Origin: Candidatus Dormiibacterota bacterium
GTDB taxonomy: Bacteria; Chloroflexota; Dormibacteria; Aeolococcales; Bog-877
Direction: 5' to 3'
Assembly: GCA_027313505.1 (NCBI GenBank)
Contig: DAHVDN010000009.1
Location: 1-64,000 of the forward strand
DNA: 64,000 nucleotides
The translations under genes were made by a program, and so were the position numbers. Positions within the stretch are counted from its first letter, which is position 1. The number at the start of each line of letters is the position of its first letter. Shown here one piece after another: positions 12,179 to 21,926 of this stretch. The notes under the pieces are model-generated. The model was not told the origin of the DNA. It saw only the letters and a list, made by a program, of their open reading frames with translations, and did not search any database.

Positions 12179-13438
12179 CTAAGGCTCCAAGGGCAGCGGT
12201 GGGCCACCTGGGGGCCAATTAATGGTCCTTCTACGCCAAACCGAGGCTCTGGAGGTGGTCCCCAGCACGCAAATTGCCACCGTTGCCACCACCAGGAGCT
12301 CAAAGACTCGCGCCTGGGGAAGATGGGTCGCACCCCAGGCCCCGACGATCGCGCCGACGGCGCGCCCCAGGTACTGAAACCAGAGCGCTGCCCCAAACGC
12401 CTGTCCAATGCCCTCCCTCGGTGTGGTCGTCTGGAGCCGATTGAGTCCCCAGACCTCCTGCAGGGCGCCGGTGGCAGCGAAGATCACCAGGGCGGCGACC
12501 ACAACCACCGGTCCCAAGGCGACGCCCACCAAAACGGCGATGAGCAGGTGCAAGTACCCGACCACGATCAGCCCTCGGCGACCGACCTGAGGCCGTTGGA
12601 GGGCCAGCATGCTTCCCAGAACCGAAGCGCCGCCGACTATGACGTACATCACCCCGACCTGGTCCACGCCCAGATGCAGGCCAGAGTGGACCAGGGGAAC
12701 GAAGTACACGGTGATCACCCCAGCCACCATCGCCCCGAGCCCAGCCTGGATCACGAAGAGCCCAATCGTCCGGTCGAGGAGCAGAAGGTCAAACCCGCGG
12801 CGAAGGCTGCGCCATCCCCCGACCGCCCGCGAGCCCCGGTTCCGCCACACCGCCGGCTGGGGGCCGACTCTCGCCAGCAGCGCTGCCGAGACTAGAAAGG
12901 TGCAGCCATCGATGACCACCAGCAAGCTCGGCGTCACGATCAGCAAAAGCGCCGCACCGAGCGCTGGAGCGACCAGTATCGAGGACTCCGAGATCACCGA
13001 GAGTAGGCTCCCGCCGGCAGGCACCAGCTTCTCCGGGAGCAGGACCGCGACCAACCGCCTCCGACCCGGATCATACAGTGCGCTGGCAGTTCGGCTCGCC
13101 CCGACCCCAACGACCACGACTGCCAGGATGCCGCTATGGGCACCAACTACGATCAGAGCCGCTAGGGCCGCGCGGACGAGATCGAGGGCGACCAACCGTC
13201 GCCGCCTGTCCCCTCTATCTCCCAGCTGCCCACCGAACGGAAGGAGGACCAGCAGAGGAAGGGCCTGAACCGCCACGACCCATCCGATGGCCGCCTCCCC
13301 CCCGATTCGGTAGGCGATGATCAGGAGTGCCGGCAGCGTCAGGAAGTCCCCATACCAGGAAAGGACACCGGCCAGCCAGAGCGACCGGAAGCCAGGCACC
13401 GCCAGTGGCGCCCAGCGGGACCCGTTGCTCCTGGGCAA
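12179..13438 (-). CDS. MFS transporter (enterobactin exporter/DUF-type MFS)
   Basis: About 12 hydrophobic segments; FRSLWLAGVLSWYGDFLTLPALLIIAYRIGG and LPFGGQLGDRGDRRRRLVALDLVRAAL are typical of the MFS_3-like family. Confidence 0.88.
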   Translation of the reverse strand: MPRSNGSRWAPLAVPGFRSLWLAGVLSWYGDFLTLPALLIIAYRIGGEAAIGWVVAVQALPLLVLLPFGGQLGDRGDRRRRLVALDLVRAALAALIVVGAHSGILAVVVVGVGASRTASALYDPGRRRLVAVLLPEKLVPAGGSLLSVISESSILVAPALGAALLLIVTPSLLVVIDGCTFLVSAALLARVGPQPAVWRNRGSRAVGGWRSLRRGFDLLLLDRTIGLFVIQAGLGAMVAGVITVYFVPLVHSGLHLGVDQVGVMYVIVGGASVLGSMLALQRPQVGRRGLIVVGYLHLLIAVLVGVALGPVVVVAALVIFAATGALQEVWGLNRLQTTTPREGIGQAFGAALWFQYLGRAVGAIVGAWGATHLPQARVFELLVVATVAICVLGTTSRASVWRRRTINWPPGGPPLPLEP

Positions 13439-13562
13439 GTCCTTTCCCTCCTCTCGGCTAGCGCGTGATGGCCACAGGGCTCGTCGGCGAAGTCTACCCG
13501 GAGACCAGATGCCCGCTATCGGTAGGCGTATCTAGCCCCCGGACCCCCCGAACTACTCTCTT

Positions 13563-13813
13563 GATGTTACGTGTTCGTCACTTCGACTTCAGCCGAGCGT
13601 GACATCACCGTCAGGTTGGGCTAGTCTCAGTTGGAAGGGTTCTCGTGCCAGACATCATGGCCTGGGACATAGCAGTTCGTCGAGGGAGAAACACAGCATA
13701 TGAGCACCTGGGAACTCAGTGAGTGGGCCTGATCTGATCTAGGCGTGGGCATTGCCCACTTCTATTTCGGTCAGAAAGAGAGCATCTCCTCTGTGGGGTG
13801 CTCTCTTTCTTTT
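13563..13813 (+). ncRNA. Candidate structured RNA ending in an intrinsic terminator-like hairpin
   Basis: Paired arms 13563-13571/13598-13606 (GATGTTACG/CGTGACATC, one G-U), 13746-13751/13755-13760 (GTGGGC/GCCCAC), and a perfect 12-bp hairpin 13773-13784/13799-13810 (AGAAAGAGAGCA/TGCTCTCTTTCT) followed by TTT. No sizeable CDS on this strand. Confidence 0.3.
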
Positions 13814-15213
13814 GCTATCGCATCCAACTCCTCATCGGTGATTTTCTCGAATGCCGCCACGCAGGAGGGGTCGAACTGTGTTCCCGAACAGCGACGAACC
13901 TCCTCCCGCGCCGCCTGGATACTCATACCCTTACGGTAGGGCCGGTCCGAGATCATGGCGTCGAAGGAGTCGGCGATGGTGAAGAGTCGGGCGCCCAGAG
14001 GGATGGCCTCTCCGCTAATGCCATTGGGGTAGCCCTTTCCGTCAAAACGCTCGTGGTGGTTGAGAATGATTTCTCGGGCCCTCTCCAACTGGCGGACGTC
14101 AGCCACCATCATGAATCCAAGTTCCGGGTGAGTCCTCATGATCGCCCACTCCTCATCGGTCAGGGGACCTGGTTTGAGCAGGATCGAGTCCGACACTCCA
14201 ATCTTCCCTATGTCGTGTAGCAACGCCCCATGGCAGAGACGAGTCAACTCCTCGTCGTTGAACCTGAGGTGCCTTCCCATGAGCAAGGAGTAGTCGACCA
14301 CCCGGCGGCAGTGACCCTCGGTGTCCTTATCTCTGAGGTCGATAGCCTTGGAAAGGCTGATCAGGGTTGCGTTGAAACCGCTGCGGGCCTCGTCGACCCG
14401 AGCATGCTGCTCCTTGATCCACCGATTGGTGGCGGTCTGCACGATTGCGACAGGGGCGGCCAGAGTCACAAGAGCTGCCGGTGCACCGATCCGGAAGCTG
14501 GCGGCCAGGACCCCTACCCCAGTCAATCCGTAGCCGATGTAGTACAAGGAGAGGGGGGTGACACTCTGGACAAACGGGCCGAGGTTGAACCTGGTGGTAC
14601 CCTGCTCAGCGGCGATCACCGCCCCCAACAAGAGGTGGTTAACGCCCCAAGCAGCAAACCCCCCGATGGCGCCGGCTGCCACGAGAAGCCAGACGTCGCC
14701 GTTGGACGCTCGTCTAAGAATGTCGAACACCCCATACGCGGTCCCGTAGACCAAGATGCTCATCGCGGCATTGAACAGGGTCTTGACCGAAACGGCCCGC
14801 TTCATCCACACGCTTATTACGAGGGAAGCGACGGCCGAAGCCACGGCCGCCTGCATCCCCAGTAGGTAGACGGCGCCGATGCTGGCGTAGGCCTTGGCGC
14901 TGAAATTGAACTTCGACTTCCCGAGCTGGAAGGAGACCGCGCCGCCTGACTCGAGAAGTCCAACCAGGACAACAACCAATGCCAGTGTGGCCCACTGGAA
15001 CGGGGGACGGACCCAGACGGCGCCGACTCCGACAGCCAACGCCGACACGATCCCCACGACCAGGTAGATCGGCAGCTTGCTTCGAGAACCCAGCGGACCG
15101 GGAGCGAGTGCGGTCATCTCCCGCTCGGGCGCCCTGACCTCGGCCGGGACTGCCGGACTTGTGCCAGAGCGGCCGCGCAGCCGACCAGGAATCACTCTTG
15201 GGGTGGTGCTCAT
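13771..15213 (-). CDS. Membrane protein with C-terminal HD-GYP phosphodiesterase domain
   Basis: C-terminal HDIGKIGVSDSILLKPGPLTDEEWAIMRTHPELG...HHERFDGKGYPNGISGEAIPLGARLFTIADSFDAM; N-terminus with several TM segments. Confidence 0.95.
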   Translation of the reverse strand: MSTTPRVIPGRLRGRSGTSPAVPAEVRAPEREMTALAPGPLGSRSKLPIYLVVGIVSALAVGVGAVWVRPPFQWATLALVVVLVGLLESGGAVSFQLGKSKFNFSAKAYASIGAVYLLGMQAAVASAVASLVISVWMKRAVSVKTLFNAAMSILVYGTAYGVFDILRRASNGDVWLLVAAGAIGGFAAWGVNHLLLGAVIAAEQGTTRFNLGPFVQSVTPLSLYYIGYGLTGVGVLAASFRIGAPAALVTLAAPVAIVQTATNRWIKEQHARVDEARSGFNATLISLSKAIDLRDKDTEGHCRRVVDYSLLMGRHLRFNDEELTRLCHGALLHDIGKIGVSDSILLKPGPLTDEEWAIMRTHPELGFMMVADVRQLERAREIILNHHERFDGKGYPNGISGEAIPLGARLFTIADSFDAMISDRPYRKGMSIQAAREEVRRCSGTQFDPSCVAAFEKITDEELDAIAKEREHPTEEMLSF

Positions 15214-15466
15214 TTGGAGCTACGCAACCAGCTGCCTCCCGGACTCGTTCTTTCGCTGGCACGACCGCTTTATGTGGAACGCTGATCCCCGGCTTCGGAG
15301 CTTCACCACCAAGTCACCTGACGAAACTGTTCCAACTCGTCCCCTCCAACGGACCACCGCAGTCTAATTACTGTTCAGGCGCCCTGTGTGGTGTTTGGGC
15401 GAATTGCCGCAGCCCTGTCACCAATTCGGCACAGGCTGCCCGCCAAGTCGGCAGGACCAGCCGCCC

Positions 15467-17008
15467 CTACTTGGCGTAATCGACTGAGCGAGTCTCCCGA
15501 ACCACGGTGACCTTGATGGTTCCGGGGTAGCTCATCTCGCTCTCAATCTTACGGGCGACGTCGCGGGCGAGCACCACTGCATAGTCATCGGTGATTCTCT
15601 CCGGGCGCACGAGGATTCGTATCTCCCGTCCGGCCTGGATAGCGAACGAACGCTCCACCCCGTCAAAGCTGTTCGCAATCTCCTCAAGCTTCTCCAGCCG
15701 CTTGATATAACTAGCGAGGGTCTCCCTGCGAGCACCCGGGCGAGACGCTGAGATCGCATCAGCGCTGAGAATGATGAAGGCGAGGACCGTACTCGGCTCC
15801 ACGTCGTAGTGATGACATTGAACCGCGTCGATCACATCGGGGTGCCGGCCAAGCCTTTTCAGGATCTCACCACCGATGATTGCGTGAGAACCCTCAACTT
15901 CGTGGTCCACCGCCTTTCCGATGTCATGGAACATGCCGGCCTCCTTGGCCAGGTGTTCATCGGCCCCGATCTCCGCCGCGATCATGCCTGAGAGGTAGGC
16001 GACTTCTTTGACGTGTGCTAGCACGTTCTGCCCGTAGCTGTAGCGGTAGCTCAGGGTCCCTACCAACTTCACGAGCTCAGGATGGATCCCCTGCAGGCCG
16101 AGTTCGAAGAGCGCCTTCTCCCCCTCCTCGGAAATTTTGGTCGCCACCTCCTCTCTGGACTTGGCGACGACCTCTTCGATCCGCGTCGGGTGGATCCGCC
16201 CGTCGCTCAGCAACTTGGTCAAGGTAACCCGCGCCACTTCCCGGCGAACCGGGTCAAAACAGCTTAGGACCACGGTCTCGGGTGTGTCGTCGATTATCAG
16301 ATCGACTCCCAACGCGCTCTCTAGCGCTCGGATGTTGCGACCCTCGCGACCGATGATCCGGCCCTTTATCTCGTCGTTGGGTAGGGGCACTACGGAAACG
16401 GAGGTCTCGCCGGTCTGGTCAGCCGCGTGGCGCTGGATGGTGGTGACCAGGACCTCGCGGGCCCGATCGTCTGCCTCCTGTTTCGCCTCTCCCAAGACGT
16501 GCCGGATCCTATCTGCCTTTTCGGCTGTGAGCTCTCGGTCCAGCGCCGTCAGGATCTCCTGGCGGGCCTGATCCCGAGTCATCTGCGCGACCCTCGCCAG
16601 CTCCAGCTCGATGGAGTCACGGAGCGCCCCCACTTGGGCTCTGTCCTCCTCAACGGCGCGTAACTCCGCCCCCACAGACTCACTGCGCTGGAGCAGATCC
16701 TGCTGCTGACGGTCTAATTGCTCCTCTCTTTGCAGGATCCTCTGCTCCTGTCGGGAGATCTCGGAGCGGCGCTCGCGCAGCTCATCCTCGAGCTCAGTCC
16801 GAACCCGGAGAGCCTCTGCCTTTGCCTCCAAGCCAACCGCTCGTCGCTCAGTCTCCAGCTCTGCGCGGGCGGCTTTGAGTTCATCGAGCTCCCTGACGTT
16901 GCGGAGTCCCGTCTGCCGCGACGCGCGAAGCCCATAGGCAACCCCAGCCACGGCGATGACAGCCAAGACGACCGCCAACGCCACCAAAGCGGCGTTCATC
17001 GTGCTCAC
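15467..17008 (-). CDS. rny: Ribonuclease Y
   Basis: N-terminal TM plus coiled coil, KH domain (GRIIGREGRNIRALESALGVDLIIDDTPE) and HD domain (FHDIGKAVDHEVEGSHAIIG). Confidence 0.97.
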   Translation of the reverse strand: MSTMNAALVALAVVLAVIAVAGVAYGLRASRQTGLRNVRELDELKAARAELETERRAVGLEAKAEALRVRTELEDELRERRSEISRQEQRILQREEQLDRQQQDLLQRSESVGAELRAVEEDRAQVGALRDSIELELARVAQMTRDQARQEILTALDRELTAEKADRIRHVLGEAKQEADDRAREVLVTTIQRHAADQTGETSVSVVPLPNDEIKGRIIGREGRNIRALESALGVDLIIDDTPETVVLSCFDPVRREVARVTLTKLLSDGRIHPTRIEEVVAKSREEVATKISEEGEKALFELGLQGIHPELVKLVGTLSYRYSYGQNVLAHVKEVAYLSGMIAAEIGADEHLAKEAGMFHDIGKAVDHEVEGSHAIIGGEILKRLGRHPDVIDAVQCHHYDVEPSTVLAFIILSADAISASRPGARRETLASYIKRLEKLEEIANSFDGVERSFAIQAGREIRILVRPERITDDYAVVLARDVARKIESEMSYPGTIKVTVVRETRSVDYAK

Positions 17009-17055
17009 CTCGCAGTACCAGGGAGCGAGCTAGGTACCCGCCCTCCCCAGTGAAG

Positions 17056-17071
17056 CCCTCCTTCGGGAGGG
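17056..17071. repeat. Stable stem-loop CCCTCC-TTCG-GGAGGG in the recA-rny intergenic region
   Basis: Perfect 6-bp inverted repeat with a TTCG (cUUCGg) loop; no clear T-tract on either strand. Confidence 0.5.
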
Positions 17072-17161
17072 TGGAAGAAAATTCAACTAGGACGTCGGGA
17101 ATTCTACCGCGTGCAGACCACCCAACAGGAAGAGAATGCCGTTTCGCTACGGCGGTGAGCG

Positions 17162-18274
17162 CTAGGAGACGCTCGCCACAGCCTCATCTTCCATCGGCGC
17201 AGCGTCCACGGGCTCGCCCAGAACCGCGTTGCGGACCTTGTCAGCGATCTCGACAGTCAACTCTCGGTTGCCGCGTAAGAGATCCCTGACATTCTCGCGA
17301 CCCTGTCCCAGACGGACCTCACCGTAGCTAAACCAGGCGCCGCTTTTGTCCACCACCCCCGCCTCCAGGGCGGCATCCAATACGCTGCCCTCGTACGAGA
17401 TGCCTTCGTTGAAGAGAAGATCGATCTCGGCCGTCCTGAACGGGGCCGCGACCTTGTTCTTCACCACCCTGACCTTAACCCGGCTTCCGATCACATCCAT
17501 TCCCTGCTTTAGAGACTCAATCCGCCGGATGTCCAATCGGACAGAGGCGTAAAATTTCAGGGCGCGGCCGCCCGAGGTCACCTCAGGACTCCCGAACATG
17601 ACGCCAACCTTCTCACGCAGCTGGTTGATGAAGATTACGGAACAATTGGAGCGACTGATGGCCGCAGTCAACTTCCTCATCGCCTGGGACATGAGCCGGG
17701 CTTGAAGGCCGACATGGGTATCCCCCATCTCGCCGTCGATCTCAGCCTTGGGAACGAGGGCGGCAACCGAATCCACCACCACGACATCAACCGCCTGGCT
17801 CCGGATAAGTGCTTCGACGATCTCCAGCGCCTGCTCTCCCGTATCGGGCTGAGCGATGAGGAGGTCCGCGGTGTTGACCCCAATGCGGGCGGCATAGGCT
17901 GGGTCGAGCGCATGTTCCGCATCGATGAAGGCGGCGACCCCGCCGGCGCGCTGAGCCTCGGCGACCACATGCAGACTAAGGCTGGTCTTGCCCGATGACT
18001 CAGGTCCGAAGATTTCTACGATTCTTCCCTTGGGGAGGCCGCCAACTCCAAGGGCCAAGTCGAGAGTCAGAGCTCCAGTTGAGATGACATCGATGCCCTT
18101 CAGCCCACTGACATCGCCGAGGCGCATGATGGCCCCCTTGCCATAGCTACGCTCAATCTGCCCCAGCGCCGCAGTTAGCGCTCTCTCCCTTTCCGTCGTC
18201 ACCTTGCCAAGCTCCTTGGAATCGCCTTTGGCGGGACTGCCAATGCGTCCCGAGACCTCGAGTGTAGCGCTCAT
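17162..18274 (-). CDS. recA: Recombinase RecA
   Basis: [68 protein letters not shown]. Confidence 0.98.
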   Translation of the reverse strand: MSATLEVSGRIGSPAKGDSKELGKVTTERERALTAALGQIERSYGKGAIMRLGDVSGLKGIDVISTGALTLDLALGVGGLPKGRIVEIFGPESSGKTSLSLHVVAEAQRAGGVAAFIDAEHALDPAYAARIGVNTADLLIAQPDTGEQALEIVEALIRSQAVDVVVVDSVAALVPKAEIDGEMGDTHVGLQARLMSQAMRKLTAAISRSNCSVIFINQLREKVGVMFGSPEVTSGGRALKFYASVRLDIRRIESLKQGMDVIGSRVKVRVVKNKVAAPFRTAEIDLLFNEGISYEGSVLDAALEAGVVDKSGAWFSYGEVRLGQGRENVRDLLRGNRELTVEIADKVRNAVLGEPVDAAPMEDEAVASVS

Positions 18275-18347
18275 TCTGGTTGGCCTCCAAGTAGTTTGTA
18301 GCAGATGGTCTCAGGGGAGATCGAACTCGAAATTTGGGGTGGTACCG

Positions 18348-18359
18348 GAACACGTGTTC
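18348..18359. promoter_or_regulatory. LexA operator (SOS box), perfect palindrome GAACACGTGTTC upstream of recA
   Basis: GGAACACGTGTTCG, about 75 bp upstream of the recA start, fits the Gram-positive-type GAACNNNNGTTC consensus. Confidence 0.8.
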
Positions 18360-18410
18360 GCTACTATATCACCCTCGCAACAATCGGTGTGGCCGCCAAA
18401 CAAGGTCCCT

Positions 18411-19049
18411 CTATTGAGGTCCGCTGAGCGGCGCCAACGCCTTCAGCAGCAGTTCCAGAGCCACCTGAACCGCTCCTGTCCGGTTGCCATGACGGCCCCG
18501 GTCCTCTGTAAGGCGAACGATTGTCGTGTATGAGCTGCTTGCGACAGCCACATAAGTCAGCCCAGCTGGCCTACTGCCGGAGTCGGTTGGCCCTGCGACC
18601 CCCGTGATACCGATCCCTATATCCGAGCTCAATAGACCCCGGACGCCCGTTGCCATCGAGCTAGCCACCTGTGGACTGACCGCACCCCACCTGGCGATGG
18701 TGCCCTCGGGGACACCCAACAGCCTGCTCTTTACGAAGTTCGAATAGGCGACGACTCCGCCGAGATAGGTCGCTGAGCTACCGGGGATGGCAGTTAGGGC
18801 GGCCCCTAGGAGCCCGCCGGTGCAGGACTCCGCGGTCGCCATCGTTGTCCGAGGTCGAGCGGTGGCCAGGGCAATCACCTCAGCGGCCTGTGTGAACAGC
18901 GCGGGAAGGTCTGAGGGCTGACTTCGGATCGGGTCACCCCTCTTCTCCCGGAGGCTGAACCTGTCCGCTGCAGGGCTCAGGCGACCGCCTCCGTCACCTG
19001 TAGTTGGTGAACTGGAGGGGCACAGGCAGGTCCAACTCACGGAGCTCAT
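18411..19049 (-). CDS. CinA C-terminal-like nicotinamide-nucleotide amidohydrolase (PncC family); start uncertain
   Basis: TMATAESCTGGLLGAALTAIPGSSATYLGGVVAYSNFVKSRLLGVPEGTIARWGAVSPQVASSMATGVRGLLSSDIGIGITGVAGPT; stand-alone CinA C-terminal domain. Confidence 0.92.
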   Translation of the reverse strand: MSSVSWTCLCPSSSPTTGDGGGRLSPAADRFSLREKRGDPIRSQPSDLPALFTQAAEVIALATARPRTTMATAESCTGGLLGAALTAIPGSSATYLGGVVAYSNFVKSRLLGVPEGTIARWGAVSPQVASSMATGVRGLLSSDIGIGITGVAGPTDSGSRPAGLTYVAVASSSYTTIVRLTEDRGRHGNRTGAVQVALELLLKALAPLSGPQ

Positions 19050-19494
19050 GGATCACCGCCTGCAGATTGTCCTTATCCTTGCTGACCACCCGGAGCTCGT
19101 CCCCTTGGATTCGTACCTGGACCTTGGGATGGCCCGCCTTGATTCGCTTGCTGAGATCACGAGCGGTGTCTTCGTCGATGCCCTTCTGGATCTTGATGGA
19201 CTGACGAACGTTCCCCTTAGCCGCCGGCTCAGCCTTGCCCGGGAGCAGGATCTTCAGCGATAGATTGCGCCGGACCAATTTGCCCTTTAGCACATCGAGA
19301 ATGGCGTCCGCGCGACCGTCCGAGCCCGCCAGGAGGACGATCTCCTTGTCTTGCAAATCGATCTCAGCGGTCACGTCCTTGAAGTCGTATCGGGTGGCAA
19401 TTTCACGCCTCGCCTGTTCAACGGCGTTCACCAGCTCCTGCCGGTCAAAGTCGGACACCACATCGAACGAGTGCTCACTACTAGCCATCGCCAA
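18994..19494 (-). CDS. YajQ family cyclic-di-GMP-binding/nucleotide-binding protein
   Basis: SFDVVSDFDRQELVNAVEQARREIATRYDFKDVTAEIDL...GKLVRRNLSLKILLPGKAEPAAKGNVRQSIKIQKGI is diagnostic of YajQ. Confidence 0.96.
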   Translation of the reverse strand: MAMASSEHSFDVVSDFDRQELVNAVEQARREIATRYDFKDVTAEIDLQDKEIVLLAGSDGRADAILDVLKGKLVRRNLSLKILLPGKAEPAAKGNVRQSIKIQKGIDEDTARDLSKRIKAGHPKVQVRIQGDELRVVSKDKDNLQAVIHELRELDLPVPLQFTNYR

Positions 19495-19505
19495 AGCCTA
19501 GCGCC

Positions 19506-21824
19506 CTAGCCGTCGTCGTCGCTGGTGTCAAGCATCTGCTCGAACTCGGCCATGTTCATCAGGATGTCACGGGATTTGCTTCCTTCATAAGGACCGACCA
19601 CCCTCGCCTCGGCGAGTTGATCAACCAGCCGAGCGGCCCTGGTGTAGCCGACGTTCATCTTTCGCTGCAGCAGCGAGGCTGCGGCCCGTCCTTCCCCGAT
19701 CACGATCCTGCCCGCCCGCTCAAAGAGTGGATCGCGCCTAATGCTCCCATCGGCAGGATTTGGGCCCAGGGCCGCAGCCTGGAGGATCTCCTCCTGGTAG
19801 GTGGGACGTCCTTGGGCCTTCCACCAGCCAATTAGCTGGTCAAGTTCCCGATCCGATACATAGGCGCCCTGCAGTCGGGTAGCCTTGCCAGCGTCGATCG
19901 GCAGATAGAGCATGTCGCCCCGGCCGAGCAGCTTCTCCGCCCCCATCTCATCCAGAATCACCCTGGAGTCAACTCCACTGCTCACCGCGAAGGCCACTCG
20001 GGAGGGGATATTGGCTTTGATCAGCCCGGTGATGATGTCTGCCGAAGGCCGCTGAGTCGCCACGATCAAATGGATCCCAACCGCACGCGCCAGTTGGGCG
20101 ATCCGGCAGATGAGGTCCTCTATCTCACTGGCAGCGACCATCATCAGGTCAGCCAGTTCGTCGATGACGATCACGATTTTAGGCAACGTGCGCAACCCTA
20201 GCTGGGGTGCGCGTTCGTTGAAGACTGTGATGTTGCGAGCCCCGTGACCCGCGAACAACTTGTAGCGCTGCTCCATTTCAACTACCGCCCAACGCAGCGA
20301 GGCAACCGCGGCGTCCGGCTCAACAACCACCGGAACCAACAGGTGAGGGAGTCCAGCGAAATTGCTGAGCTCCACCCGTTTGGGGTCGACCAGGATCATC
20401 CGCAGATCCTTGGGGGTCGACTGCAGCAGGAGGCCGGCGAGTACAGCGTTGATGCACACGCTCTTACCCGAACCGGTGGCTCCTGCGATCAGGAGGTGAG
20501 GCATGGCAGCTAGGTCACCAAGCACTGGATGACCACTGACATCGGCACCAAGGGCCACGGCAAGGTGGCTCTTGAAGTCACTGAACGACGGAGCCTGCAC
20601 GATCTCCTTGAGGGTGACAAGCTGGGCTGCCTTGTTGGGAACCTCGATCCCGATAGCTGACTTGCCAGGAATTGGCGCCTGAATCCGAATAGGTGCTGCG
20701 AGAGCCAGGGAAAGGTCAGTCTGGTAGGCGAGCACCCGCCGCACCGGTACTCCGGCTCCAGGTTGAAGCTCGTACTGAGTCACAGTCGGTCCAGCGTTCA
20801 CCCCCATCACCTTGGACTCGACCCCGAAGTTGTTCAGGGTGGCTTCTATCGTGCGAATTCGAGTTCTGATCTCGTTCTGGAGGCGCTCTCGCTTCCCCTG
20901 AGCGGAATCCAGGAGATCGAGGCTGGGAAGCACCCACACCGGCTCCGGCTCATCCCCGTCTTCTTCACCACCGAGGCCGACGACCTGGCCAACCAGCGGC
21001 AGTGGAACCGCCAAACCGGGAAGCTCTATTGGCGCGATGGGTGGTGTTATTGCGGGGACACTCCCCTCCTCTTCGTCCTCAAGCGCCTCGAAAATCCGCT
21101 GGAACGGCTCAGGCGGCAACTGGGGACCGCTGGGTTGGAATTCAGCCTTTGGATGGGTGGCGGCGACAGCTATGGAATTGGCGTCTCGACCCGCCGCAGA
21201 AGCGGTGCTCGGTCGCAGGCTCCCTGAGCGAGGTTGGCGCGGGGTGAACAGCGCCGCCACCCCGGCGCCGACACTCTCTCGCACGACTTCGGCAGTGCGG
21301 CTGAGCGACACCCCAAGTCCGGCAACCAGGCCGGCCACGGCCAAGGCACCCAGGGCGACAAGGGCAGCGGGCCCACCGATGAAGGCCGCGAGGTGCAGCC
21401 CGACGGCACGGCCCACCATCCCGCCGTCACTGCTGAGCGCCACGGCAGCCATAGATATGGCAGAGAGCGCAGACACCGCGAGAGCGACAAGGACCTGACC
21501 TGTGCTTCTCTCCGCTCCCTTGCTGAGGAGCAACGTAAGGCCACCTGCCACCAGTGCCAAGCCGACGATCCACCCTCCAATGCCGACGACTCGACTGAGA
21601 AGGGCTGAGAATTCCCGCGCCACTGGCGCCTGAGGAAAGCCCAGAAGGATGATTGAGATGACGCCAACCGCCAAAGCGGCGATGCCGCCGAGCTCCCTTC
21701 GCTGCTGCAGACTGAGCGTGAGGGCTGGCCTGGAGTTACGCACAGGCCGCGTGCTCCTCGGGGCCGTTGGCCGACGCCTTGCGGCTCTGGCCTTGGGTGG
21801 GGTCCGCCTTCTAGTAGTCGCCAT
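19506..21824 (-). CDS. ftsK: DNA translocase FtsK/SpoIIIE
   Basis: Four N-terminal TM segments; PHLLIAGATGSGKSVCINAVLAGLL, MILVDPKRVELSNFAGLPHLLVPVV, HLIVATQRPSADIITGLIKANIPSR; C-terminal gamma wHTH (SLLQRKMNVGYTRAARLVDQLAEARVVGP). Confidence 0.97.
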   Translation of the reverse strand: MATTRRRTPPKARAARRRPTAPRSTRPVRNSRPALTLSLQQRRELGGIAALAVGVISIILLGFPQAPVAREFSALLSRVVGIGGWIVGLALVAGGLTLLLSKGAERSTGQVLVALAVSALSAISMAAVALSSDGGMVGRAVGLHLAAFIGGPAALVALGALAVAGLVAGLGVSLSRTAEVVRESVGAGVAALFTPRQPRSGSLRPSTASAAGRDANSIAVAATHPKAEFQPSGPQLPPEPFQRIFEALEDEEEGSVPAITPPIAPIELPGLAVPLPLVGQVVGLGGEEDGDEPEPVWVLPSLDLLDSAQGKRERLQNEIRTRIRTIEATLNNFGVESKVMGVNAGPTVTQYELQPGAGVPVRRVLAYQTDLSLALAAPIRIQAPIPGKSAIGIEVPNKAAQLVTLKEIVQAPSFSDFKSHLAVALGADVSGHPVLGDLAAMPHLLIAGATGSGKSVCINAVLAGLLLQSTPKDLRMILVDPKRVELSNFAGLPHLLVPVVVEPDAAVASLRWAVVEMEQRYKLFAGHGARNITVFNERAPQLGLRTLPKIVIVIDELADLMMVAASEIEDLICRIAQLARAVGIHLIVATQRPSADIITGLIKANIPSRVAFAVSSGVDSRVILDEMGAEKLLGRGDMLYLPIDAGKATRLQGAYVSDRELDQLIGWWKAQGRPTYQEEILQAAALGPNPADGSIRRDPLFERAGRIVIGEGRAAASLLQRKMNVGYTRAARLVDQLAEARVVGPYEGSKSRDILMNMAEFEQMLDTSDDDG

Positions 21825-21926
21825 CGGTAGCTGCCTCTGATCGGGGTGGCGTGATTGAGTTGAATGGGGGAAGTACCACCCGCTGGGCGAAGTCTAGCAG
21901 TGCCATCGCACATCTGCTCGTCTCGG

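Noticed and set aside
15214-15466. Possible riboswitch upstream of the HD-GYP gene (minus strand GAGTCCGGGAGGCAGCTGGTTGCGTAGC, superficially like the 3' end of a ydaO/c-di-AMP motif; also checked for GEMM c-di-GMP)
   Set aside because: The remaining conserved elements of either motif could not be found; cmscan against RF00379/RF01051 would settle it.
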